Assembly (NCBI GenBank): GCA_944391365.1
Contig: CALXTH010000139.1
Span: forward strand, 1 to 13,127
Length of the DNA stretch: 13,127 nt
Source: an uncultured Alphaproteobacteria bacterium
GTDB lineage: Bacteria; Pseudomonadota; Alphaproteobacteria; RF32; CAG-239
Direction: 5' to 3'
Every line of letters begins with the position of its first letter. Position 1 is the stretch's first letter. Shown here one piece after another: positions 6,117 to 13,127 of the stretch. The translations under genes were made by a program, and so were the position numbers. The notes beneath the pieces were generated by a model, which worked only from the letters and a program-made list of their open reading frames with translations, did not search any database and was not told where the DNA came from.

Positions 6117-8660
6117 CTAAGCGGCTCCCTTTTGTTTTTTTGCCACTTTGGCTTTGGGCTGACAAGCCTCTTTGCCGGTCTTTTCTTTCTTAAAGCATTC
6201 CAGCGTGTGCCAGATATGCTGGTCATATTCCAGGACCGCCCGGTCGGAAGAAAATTTGCCGATACGGGCAACATTCAAGATGGCCTTCTTTGTCCACGAT
6301 TCTTTATCCTGAAAATCAACGGCCGCTTTCTGAATAGTTTCGTTAAAAGCCTCCAAATCAGCCAGAACAAAGAAATAATCGCGGTTCAGAAGCTCTTCAA
6401 AAATCGGCTTGAACAACAGGACATAGTCTTTTTCGCAGAACATGTTGGAATTCAGAGCATTCATAATCCGCTTGATATAATCGCTGCTTTCATAAATTGC
6501 ACGCGGATTATAAGTACTGCGCCGTTGTTTGATTTCCTCCTCGGTCAGCCCGAACAGATAAAAATTCTCAGGCCCGACTTCTTCTCTGATTTCGATATTG
6601 GCGCCGTCCAATGTTCCGATAGTCAGAGCCCCGTTCAGGGCAAACTTCATATTCCCGGTTCCGGACGCCTCAAAACCGGCGGTTGAAATCTGCAGGCTGA
6701 CATCGGCCGCCGGAATCATAACTTCCGCAAGCGAAACCTTGTAGTCGGGAACAAACACGACTTTCAGCATATCGTTGACCTTCGGATCATTGTTGACGAC
6801 GCTGGCCACATTATTGATCAGCTTGATGATGAGCTTGGCAAAATTATACGACGGCGCAGCTTTCCCTGCAAAAATATAAGTCCTTGGTGTGGAAAGCTTG
6901 ACATTGTCTTTGATAATCGACAGATAATCCCCGATAACCTGCAAAATCGTCATCAGCTGACGTTTATATTCATGAATACGTTTGGCATGAACAATAAACA
7001 TGCTGTCCGGATCGATTAAGATGCCCGAAGTTTTGGAGATTGTCTTAATCAACCGCTTTTTATTATCGCGTTTAACCTTGGCAAAATCCGCCACAAAAGT
7101 TTTGTCTTTGACCAGCGGTTCAAGTTTCCTCAACTTATCAAGATCGGTCACCCAGCCGTCGCCGATTTTTTCATCAATCAGCGCGGACAAGGCTGTATTG
7201 GCATGCATCAGCCAACGCCGCGGGGTAATGCCGTTGGTCACGTTGATAAATTTCTCCGGCCACAACTCATAAAATTCCGGAACCAGAGAGGTTTTGATCA
7301 GTTCGGAATGCAGCCGGGCCACACCGTTGACGGAAAACGAACCGACGATTGACAGATTGGCCATCCGGATAATCTGGTTATCGCCATCGCCCGCCACAAT
7401 GGTCAGCTTGTTCAGCTTGGCATTGTCATCTCCGATTTTTGACTTGGCAAAATTAATAAAGCGGCGGTTGATTTCATAAATAATCTGCAAATGGCGCGGC
7501 AGAATTTTGCCGAGAATACGGGAAGGCCAGGTCTCAAGCGCTTCCGGCAGCAAGGTATGGTTGGTATAGGCAAAGACATGGGTGACAATTTCCCAGGCGT
7601 CATCCCATTCCTGTCCGTAAACATCAATCAGCAGCCGCATCATTTCAACAATGGCGAGCGCCGGGTGAGTGTCATTCAGTTGAATGCAAACCTGCTCCGG
7701 CAGCTTGTGAAAATCATTGCTCTTTTCCATAAAACGGCGGATAATATCCTGAACGGCACAGGAAACAAAAAAGTATTGCTGAACCAGACGCAGTGCCTTG
7801 CCCGATTCGACAGCATCCGACGGATACAAAACTTTCGAGATTGTCTCTGTGCCGATTTTTTCTTTAACGGCTTCCATATACCCGCCTTCATTAAAGATAT
7901 TAATATCCAGTTCATCATCGGTTTTGGCTGAGAACAGGCGCAGATAATTAACGGATTTTCCTTTATAGCCGACAATCGGAAAAACAAACGGAACAACGTA
8001 AAAATGCTGAGTATTCATCCAGATATAGGCGTCTTGTCCGTTAGCATTTTTAATCACTTCGACATCACCGTAAATCGGAATGGTAACGGTGCGGTCATGA
8101 CGGGCAAACTGCCAGGGCGAGTCCTCACACAGCCACGAGTCCGCCTGTTCAATCTGGTACCCGTTTTCAAAACGCTGTTTGAACAACCCGAATTGATAGT
8201 TGATTCCATATCCGAACCCCGGAATACCGAGAGACGCCATCGAGTCCAGATAGCAGGCGGCCAGCCGGCCCAAACCGCCGTTTCCGAGCGCCGGATCATA
8301 TTCGGCATCAAAAATTTCCTCCAGGGTAATATCCGGAAATCCCTCGATTCTGATTTCTTTCAGAATATCAAACAAACCGAGATTGTGCAGATTGTTCTCC
8401 AGAGAGCGTCCGATAAGATATTCAATGGAAAGATAATAGATTCGCTTGCTGTTATAATGGTTGTAGCGGGCAATCGTTTCATACATCTTGTCCATGGCAA
8501 ACTCGCGCACCGCCAGGGCAATGGCTTCCAAAGCCTCGTCTTTGCTGATTTCACAAATACGCTTGCCGATAAAATATTTAATGTAATGCTCAATGGAAAG
8601 TTTCAGCCTGGCTTTATCCATCTCATTGATAATCAGTTTGGTATCGTCAGATTTTTTCAC
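6117..8660 (-). CDS. glgP: Glycogen/starch/maltodextrin phosphorylase
   Basis: The 847-residue product releases glucose-1-phosphate from the non-reducing ends of glycogen or other alpha-1,4-glucans, using pyridoxal phosphate. Its length is normal for the family. Signature stretches include YLSIEYLIGRSLENN, DPALGNGGLGRLAACYLDS, GYGINYQFGLF, QLNDTHPALAIVEMMR and VTNGITPRRWL. The cofactor-binding Lys is K672 in the motif GTGNMKFALNGALTIGTLDG. The last 25 residues are a basic, Lys/Ala-rich tail. The start codon is GTG at 8660, with GGAG (8672-8669) 8 nt upstream; an overlapping ATG at 8674 is in another frame and opens only a five-codon ORF ending across the GTG. The stop is TAG. No other glycogen genes are next to it. 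It is divergent from the tolC-type gene across a 204-bp AT-rich gap, where no clear promoter for glgP was found. Confidence 0.97.
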   Translation of the reverse strand: MKKSDDTKLIINEMDKARLKLSIEHYIKYFIGKRICEISKDEALEAIALAVREFAMDKMYETIARYNHYNSKRIYYLSIEYLIGRSLENNLHNLGLFDILKEIRIEGFPDITLEEIFDAEYDPALGNGGLGRLAACYLDSMASLGIPGFGYGINYQFGLFKQRFENGYQIEQADSWLCEDSPWQFARHDRTVTIPIYGDVEVIKNANGQDAYIWMNTQHFYVVPFVFPIVGYKGKSVNYLRLFSAKTDDELDINIFNEGGYMEAVKEKIGTETISKVLYPSDAVESGKALRLVQQYFFVSCAVQDIIRRFMEKSNDFHKLPEQVCIQLNDTHPALAIVEMMRLLIDVYGQEWDDAWEIVTHVFAYTNHTLLPEALETWPSRILGKILPRHLQIIYEINRRFINFAKSKIGDDNAKLNKLTIVAGDGDNQIIRMANLSIVGSFSVNGVARLHSELIKTSLVPEFYELWPEKFINVTNGITPRRWLMHANTALSALIDEKIGDGWVTDLDKLRKLEPLVKDKTFVADFAKVKRDNKKRLIKTISKTSGILIDPDSMFIVHAKRIHEYKRQLMTILQVIGDYLSIIKDNVKLSTPRTYIFAGKAAPSYNFAKLIIKLINNVASVVNNDPKVNDMLKVVFVPDYKVSLAEVMIPAADVSLQISTAGFEASGTGNMKFALNGALTIGTLDGANIEIREEVGPENFYLFGLTEEEIKQRRSTYNPRAIYESSDYIKRIMNALNSNMFCEKDYVLLFKPIFEELLNRDYFFVLADLEAFNETIQKAAVDFQDKESWTKKAILNVARIGKFSSDRAVLEYDQHIWHTLECFKKEKTGKEACQPKAKVAKKQKGAA

Positions 8661-8801
8661 GGCTTGTTCTCCATAATGTTAACATACAAATTTATCCCAA
8701 GTATAAGCGGAATTGTTTGAAATATGGTTAATATAAAATAAGGTTAAAAAGAATTATTTTGCTCGAATATAAAAAAATTATCATTTTATTTAGAAATATC
8801 A

Positions 8802-8830
8802 TTGCATAATTCAAACAGCTTAAATATAAT
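8802..8830 (+). promoter_or_regulatory. Sigma70-like promoter of the tolC-popZ unit
   Basis: TTGCAT (8802-8807), exactly 17 bp of spacer, then a perfect TATAAT (8825-8830). The predicted start is near 8837, about 28 bases before the ATG. This is one of the best promoter matches of the window. Confidence 0.8.
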
Positions 8831-8864
8831 CCTAAAGAATTTTTTTGAGATTTTGAGGTCGTAA

Positions 8865-10229
8865 ATGAAAAAAGGTTTTGTATCAGTTTTAATGCTGGCC
8901 ACAATGCTGTCATCGGCGCCGGTCGGAGCCGAAACAATTTATGAGGCAATGGGGGAGGCCTATACCAACAACCCGACCCTCCAGGCCCAAAGAGCCTATC
9001 TGCGCTCCATAGATGAAAATGTCGCCATTGCCCGTTCCGGTTACCGTCCGAATATCTACCTGCAGGGAAGTTATAGCGAGGTCAACTCAAATGATGACGC
9101 TTCAATTGATAATGATGGCAATACAGCCAAAAGCATTTCTGCAAATTTAAGTCAGCCGGTTTTCAGCGGCTTCCAGACGGTCAATTCTGTCCGTGCGGCC
9201 GACAGTACCGTGCGTGCGGAACAGAATAACCTGATGAACACCGAACAGAATGTTTTGTTGAATGCATCCACCGCATATTTGAATGTTGTGCAAAATGCGG
9301 CAATCGTAGAACTACAGAAAAACAACGAAAAGCTTCTGAAAAAAAGACTGGATGAGACGCTTGAACGTTTTAAGGTCGGTGAGGTGACCCGTACCGACGT
9401 TTCTCAGGCTAAAGCCCGTTATTCCAGTGCCAAATCCGAGCGGATCAGCTCTGAAGGAGATTTGGAAGCCGCCAGAGCCGAATATGCCCAGATTGTCGGT
9501 CATGAGCCTGAAAATCTGAGTGAACCGGGAAACATCAACGAGTTTTTGCCGGCAAACTTTAATGAAGCTTACGAATACGCCAAAGTCAACAGTTATACGA
9601 TTCGCCAGGCACAGCACATGCTTGACGCACAAAAGTATAATGTAAAGGCTCAGACCGGCGCCCTGTTGCCGACCGTCAACCTTGAAGGCAGCGTCTCTCA
9701 AAGCAATGCCAATCCGGCCGGGACTTATGGCGAACATACCTCTGATGATGTGACATTCGGGGTAAATATGCGCGTTCCCCTCTATGAAGCAGGAGAAACC
9801 CGGGCTAAAGTCCGCCAGAGCAAATACCTGAAATGGCAGGCACAGGAACAGGTGCTTGAAGCCGAACGTCAGGTTCGTTCTGATGTGAAAAGTGCTTGGG
9901 AATATATGAGCTCCAACAAAGCCCAGCTGAAATCAATCGCGGATCAAATCGTCGCCAACGAAGTGGCTCTTGACGGTGTTCAGAAAGAAGAAGCCCTTGG
10001 CAACCGGACGATTCTTGATGTGTTGAACGCTTATCAGGAATTGTTGAACTCCAAGGTTGAAGAAGTCAAGGCCAAACGGAACTACTATGTCGCTTCAATG
10101 AACGTGCTGATGGCAATGGGCAAGCTGACCGCCAAAGATTTGAAACTTAATGTCGAAATCTATGATGCCAAAAAGCATTACAAAGAAACCAGAGGCAAGT
10201 GGCTCTCTTTGTCCGTAGATAAAAAATAA
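8865..10229 (+). CDS. tolC: TolC-family outer membrane efflux protein
   Basis: The 454-residue product is of the usual length for the outer membrane channel of type I secretion and RND/MFS efflux systems. It should form a trimer with a beta-barrel in the outer membrane and a long periplasmic helical tunnel. MKKGFVSVLMLATMLSSAPVGA is a Sec signal peptide, cleaved before ETIYEAM. The mature start ETIYEAMGEAYTNNPTLQAQ and the segment ARSGYRPNIYLQG are typical of alphaproteobacterial TolC. Two repeats of outer-membrane-efflux type follow, with NLSQPVFSGFQTVNSV in the first and VNMRVPLYEAGETRAKVRQS in the second, and the conserved ALGNRTILDVLNAYQELL near the end. The ATG at 8865 has GAGG 6 nt upstream. 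popZ starts 15 bp after its TAA, so the two are probably cotranscribed. No partner transporter is in the window. Confidence 0.94.
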   Translation: MKKGFVSVLMLATMLSSAPVGAETIYEAMGEAYTNNPTLQAQRAYLRSIDENVAIARSGYRPNIYLQGSYSEVNSNDDASIDNDGNTAKSISANLSQPVFSGFQTVNSVRAADSTVRAEQNNLMNTEQNVLLNASTAYLNVVQNAAIVELQKNNEKLLKKRLDETLERFKVGEVTRTDVSQAKARYSSAKSERISSEGDLEAARAEYAQIVGHEPENLSEPGNINEFLPANFNEAYEYAKVNSYTIRQAQHMLDAQKYNVKAQTGALLPTVNLEGSVSQSNANPAGTYGEHTSDDVTFGVNMRVPLYEAGETRAKVRQSKYLKWQAQEQVLEAERQVRSDVKSAWEYMSSNKAQLKSIADQIVANEVALDGVQKEEALGNRTILDVLNAYQELLNSKVEEVKAKRNYYVASMNVLMAMGKLTAKDLKLNVEIYDAKKHYKETRGKWLSLSVDKK

Positions 10230-10244
10230 AGGTGGAAGAAGACC

Positions 10245-11378
10245 ATGGCAGATAATACGAATGCACAAGATGAACTTTCAATGGAGGAGATTCTGTCCTC
10301 AATCAAGGGCATCCTCTCCGAAACTGAAGAAACTTCTCCGGAGCCGGCAGCCCCGTTGAAAACAGAAACGGCCGCTGCACCAAAAACTGAAGAAGATGAT
10401 GTTTTTGATTTGTCTGCCTCTATGATTGTTGACGCCGGTTCCACCCCGCCGCCCGTGAAAACGGAAAATGAGACCGACATTATGGTCAGAGCAACATCTG
10501 AAAACCCGGTTGCCGCCGGCGGTCTGCCCCGGGAAGAAAAGATTATTGATGTTGACGCTGAACCAATTTTTGATCCTGATGAAGAGCGGGAACCTTTGGA
10601 TTTTTCCGCTTTGTCAGAGTCTGTTCTGTCAGAGACGGAAGATGAACAACCTGCTGCGGAAGCCGTTCCGGCGTCTCTTCTTCCGGATGAAACGTCCGAG
10701 CCGGATATTGTTCCCGAACTCAGTATAGACAGGCTCTCGTCGTTAGAGAGCAGCCTGGAGACTAAAGAAAACCCGGAGGGGGATGATGTCTTGTCTTTGG
10801 ATAATGTCCCGGAAATTAATATTGATGATTTGAAAGTTGAAGACAAAGACTCTTCTGCACATGCCGAAAGCAAATATATCGGTTTAACACAGCCGGAAGA
10901 AGAGGATCCTTATACAATTTCTTCCCGGGAAAACAAAGAGTTTTCCCCGGTTCTTCCCGTAGAAAAGGAAAAAACTTCTTCTGACGAAAAAACAACACCG
11001 GTTTCCGAAGCCGCTGAAAAACCGGAGGAAACATCAGAGCCGGCCGATGTTTCCGAAGCGATTATTGATAATTTTGCCCGGATGTTTAATGCCAACAAAG
11101 CCGACACGGCTCCCTCGGCGGACATTCCTCCCGCCACAACGACAACCCCGATAGGCTCTGAAAAAACAGTATCAGACTTGGTTAAAGAGGTTTTGGCTGA
11201 AAGCCTGCGCCCGGTGATTGAAGAAAAGTTATCCGGCCTTGATGCCGATATCCGGCAAACGTTGAACGAAGAAATCCGCACCCGGGCCGAAGCTTGGGTC
11301 GAAGCAAATTTCAACCGCGTGATTGAAGAAGCCGTCAAAGACGAAATCAAACGAGTTATGGCAAAGGCTGGTTCATAA
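10245..11378 (+). CDS. popZ: PopZ-like polar organising protein (DUF2497)
   Basis: The 377-residue product starts with ELSMEEILSSIKGILSETEE (residues 10-29), the N-terminal helix of the PopZ/DUF2497 family that binds client proteins. It ends with a helical region (about 305-377) containing LVKEVLAESLRPVIEEKL and AEAWVEANFNRVIEEAVKDE, resembling the PopZ self-assembly domain. Between them are some 270 residues rich in Glu, Asp, Pro and Ser, presumably disordered. Caulobacter PopZ is only about 177 residues, so this linker is greatly expanded. PopZ proteins form a cytoplasmic scaffold at cell poles that tethers the chromosome origin through ParB and recruits cell-cycle regulators. Location between a tolC-type gene and valS agrees with the order seen in Alphaproteobacteria. 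The ATG at 10245 has a purine-rich AGGTGGAAGAAG upstream. The family assignment is secure at both ends; the specific function here is inferred. Confidence 0.9.
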   Translation: MADNTNAQDELSMEEILSSIKGILSETEETSPEPAAPLKTETAAAPKTEEDDVFDLSASMIVDAGSTPPPVKTENETDIMVRATSENPVAAGGLPREEKIIDVDAEPIFDPDEEREPLDFSALSESVLSETEDEQPAAEAVPASLLPDETSEPDIVPELSIDRLSSLESSLETKENPEGDDVLSLDNVPEINIDDLKVEDKDSSAHAESKYIGLTQPEEEDPYTISSRENKEFSPVLPVEKEKTSSDEKTTPVSEAAEKPEETSEPADVSEAIIDNFARMFNANKADTAPSADIPPATTTTPIGSEKTVSDLVKEVLAESLRPVIEEKLSGLDADIRQTLNEEIRTRAEAWVEANFNRVIEEAVKDEIKRVMAKAGS

Positions 11379-11407
11379 AACCGTTATGGCGAACCGGCCT
11401 CCCGCAC

Positions 11408-11444
11408 AATGCTCTCACAAATTAAATTTTTGAGAGCATTTTTT
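11408..11444 (+). terminator. Rho-independent terminator of the tolC-popZ unit
   Basis: AATGCTCTCA (11408-11417) pairs with TGAGAGCATT (11431-11440) and is followed by TTTT. The loop contains a further A/T-rich pairing. It begins about 30 bp after the popZ stop. Confidence 0.85.
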
Positions 11445-11458
11445 AGTTTACTTATAAT
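11430..11458 (+). promoter_or_regulatory. Sigma70-like promoter of valS, overlapping the popZ terminator
   Basis: TTGAGA (11430-11435), a 17-bp spacer and a perfect TATAAT (11453-11458). The -35 element lies in the right arm of the terminator hairpin. The predicted transcript would have a leader of about 55 bases before the valS ATG. Confidence 0.7.
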
Positions 11459-11518
11459 GTTTTTAATGATAATAAACAACCAATTGCCCTGAAATTTTAA
11501 ACAAAAAGTGGAACAAAA

Positions 11519-12736
11519 ATGCTGGAAAAAAATTATAATCCGAAAGATTTTGAAGAAAAAATTTATGCCGACTGGGAAAACAGCGGAGACTTCAAACCCG
11601 ACATGCGTTCAGATAAAGACGCCTTTTCAATCGTCATTCCGCCGCCCAATGTTACTGGCTATCTGCACATGGGACACGCCTTGAATGATACGCTGCAGGA
11701 TATTATGGTTCGTTACAACCGTATGCTGGGCAAAAAAGTGCTCTGGCAGCCGGGAACCGACCATGCCGGTATTGCCACCCAGATGGTGGTCGAACGCAAT
11801 CTGGCCAAAGAGGGCGTTTCCCGCCATGATCTCGGCCGCGAAAAATTTATTGAAACCGTCTGGAAGTGGAAAGAACACTCCGGCGGCACCATCACCAGAC
11901 AGCTGCGCCGCCTTGGGGCATCCTGCGACTGGAGCCGTGAACGCTTTACGATGGATGAAGGGCTGAGCCGCGCCGTCCGCAAAATTTTTGTCAGCCTGTA
12001 CAAAGACGGTCTGATTTATAAGGCCAAAAAACTTGTCAACTGGGATCCCAAACTCGGAACCGCCGTTTCAGACCTCGAGGTCGTCCAAAAAGAAACGCTT
12101 GGCAAAATGTATTATTACAAATATCCGATTGAAGGAGAAGAGGGGGCTTATATCCATATCGCCACCACCCGGCCGGAAACAATGTTCGGAGATACCGCCG
12201 TCGCCGTCTCCAAAGACAATGAAAAGCTGAAACACCTGATCGGCAAAAATTGCATTATCCCGATTATCAACAAAGTCATTCCGATTATTGCCGATGAGCA
12301 TGCCGACCCTGAAAAAGGCACCGGCGCCGTCAAAATCACCCCGGCACATGACTTTAACGACTTTGAGGTCGGTAAACGCCACAACCTGCCGCTGGTTAAT
12401 GTGCTCAATCCCGACGCCACACTGAATGAAAACACGCCTTATGAAGGCCTGACCACACAGGAAGCCCGTGCCAAAACCATTGAAAAGCTGACCGATCTCG
12501 GCCTGATGGATAAGATTGAAGATCACCCGATGGTCATTCCTTACGGTGACCGCTCCGGCGTTGTGATCGAACCGTTGATGACCGATCAGTGGTTTGTTGA
12601 CGCACCGGTCTTGGCCAAAGAGGCGTTGCGCGTGGTCGAAGACGGCGAAATGCAGTTCGTCCCGAAATCTTATGAAAAAACATATTTTGAGTGGATGCGC
12701 AACATTCAGCCGTGGTGTATCTCCCGCCAGCTGTAG
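11519..12736 (+). CDS. valS: Valyl-tRNA synthetase, part before an in-frame TAG
   Basis: Valyl-tRNA synthetase charges tRNA-Val in the cytoplasm and edits misactivated threonine. The ATG at 11519 has a GTGGA site upstream. Residues 41-56 (PPPNVTGYLHMGHALN) hold the HIGH-type ATP-binding motif. LWQPGTDHAGIATQMVVE at 75-92 is typical of ValS. The editing domain shows ATTRPETMFGDTAVAV (215-230) and GTGAVKITPAHDFNDFEVG (267-285). PLMTDQWFV and WCISRQL (399-405) lead back into the catalytic core. There codon 406 is TAG, where ValS proteins have the first Trp of the WWGH motif; the normal TGG differs by one base. The protein as written would be 405 residues, lacking KMSKS, the anticodon-binding and the coiled-coil parts, and could not work alone. 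The frame continues unchanged after the stop. A single-base error, a true nonsense mutation, or suppression are all possible. Confidence 0.93.
   Translation: MLEKNYNPKDFEEKIYADWENSGDFKPDMRSDKDAFSIVIPPPNVTGYLHMGHALNDTLQDIMVRYNRMLGKKVLWQPGTDHAGIATQMVVERNLAKEGVSRHDLGREKFIETVWKWKEHSGGTITRQLRRLGASCDWSRERFTMDEGLSRAVRKIFVSLYKDGLIYKAKKLVNWDPKLGTAVSDLEVVQKETLGKMYYYKYPIEGEEGAYIHIATTRPETMFGDTAVAVSKDNEKLKHLIGKNCIIPIINKVIPIIADEHADPEKGTGAVKITPAHDFNDFEVGKRHNLPLVNVLNPDATLNENTPYEGLTTQEARAKTIEKLTDLGLMDKIEDHPMVIPYGDRSGVVIEPLMTDQWFVDAPVLAKEALRVVEDGEMQFVPKSYEKTYFEWMRNIQPWCISRQL
12734..12736 (+). other. In-frame amber codon replacing a conserved Trp codon of valS
   Basis: The sequence reads CAG CTG TAG TGG GGA CAC, where the family motif RQLWWGH predicts CAG CTG TGG TGG GGA CAC. 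One G-to-A change explains it. Confidence 0.9.
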
Positions 12737-13127
12737 TGGGGACACCAGATGCCGATTTGGTACGGCCCCGATGAAACGATTTTCTGTGAAGAAACCGAAG
12801 AAGAAGCACAGGCCGCCGCCGACAAACATTACGGGCGGCATGTCGAACTCCGTCGTGAGACCGATGTTCTGGACACCTGGTTTTCATCAGGTCTGTGGGC
12901 TTTTTCAACCCTCGGCTGGCCGGATGAAACCGAATATTTGAAAACCTTTTACCCGACGTCGGTATTGATTACGGCCTTTGACATCATTTTCTTCTGGGTT
13001 GCCCGCATGATGATGATGAGCATGTATATGATGAAGCGTGTTCCGTTCAAAAAATGTTATATTCACGGTCTGGTTCGTGATGAAAAAGGGCAGAAAATGT
13101 CCAAATCCAAAGGCAACACGGTAGACC
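12737..13127 (+). pseudogene. valS: Continuation of valS after the in-frame TAG, cut by window edge
   Basis: The same frame as 11519-12736 is open from the TAG to the end of the window without another stop. It encodes WGHQMPIWYG directly after the stop, then DVLDTWFSSGLWAFSTLGWP, FYPTSVLITAFDIIFFWVAR and the KMSKS loop at 13094-13108 (codons 526-530 of the uninterrupted frame), all typical of valyl-tRNA synthetase. Codon use and conservation are as expected for an active gene, so any nonsense change must be recent or not real. An ATG at 12749 preceded by GGGGA could in principle restart translation. The 3' end lies outside the window. Confidence 0.85.

Noticed and set aside
8004..8720. A 238-codon + strand ORF antisense to glgP
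   Set aside because: The - strand frame is an unmistakable glycogen phosphorylase; this is the antisense shadow.
12734..12736. Reassignment of TAG to an amino acid in this organism
   Set aside because: TAG is the natural end of the genes finishing at 1209, 2407 and 6117, each at the expected protein end or before a terminator, so a general code change is not supported.
1..13127. tRNA or rRNA genes
   Set aside because: No cloverleaf with a TTCGA-type T-arm or rRNA signature was recognised in the intergenic regions; hairpins there do not fit together as a tRNA.

Overview
The window looks like chromosomal DNA of an anaerobic or microaerobic alphaproteobacterium, possibly one of the uncultured host- or gut-associated lineages. 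The strongest clue is the co-directional block tolC-type efflux gene, popZ, valS, an order familiar from Alphaproteobacteria. The popZ product is a polar organising protein found in this class. A hydG gene ([FeFe]-hydrogenase maturation) points to fermentative hydrogen metabolism. The lineage is inferred from gene content; no rRNA or tRNA is present to confirm it.

Left part (1-2406), an accessory-looking region. Two related secreted, cysteine-rich proteins with a C-terminal Lcl/DUF1566-like domain face each other: one 5'-truncated on the + strand (1-648), one complete on the - strand (1209-1949). They share a 105-bp block in inverted orientation at about 90% identity. Between them lies a gene-free stretch packed with perfect hairpins (829-1202). 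A 69-bp direct repeat occurs at 778-846 and 2339-2407. Upstream of the - strand gene is a long gene-free leader (about 2246-1950) with a terminator-like hairpin about 35 bp before the start codon, which suggests a regulatory RNA leader.

Middle part (2407-8660), all on the - strand and each gene with its own terminator: a 651-aa cytoplasmic protein of unknown function, hydG, and glgP (glycogen phosphorylase). HydG supplies the CO- and CN-ligated iron unit for [FeFe]-hydrogenase. GlgP mobilises glycogen, so both fit an energy economy based on stored carbohydrate and fermentation.

Right part (8801-13127), on the + strand: a strong sigma70-like promoter drives the tolC-type gene and popZ 15 bp behind it. 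A terminator follows, overlapped by the promoter of valS. valS is interrupted at codon 406 by an in-frame TAG exactly where the family has Trp (TGG). The reading frame then continues intact through the KMSKS motif to the window edge. TAG closes three other genes here, so a reassigned code is unlikely. The nonsense codon in a normally essential gene is the most striking single observation.
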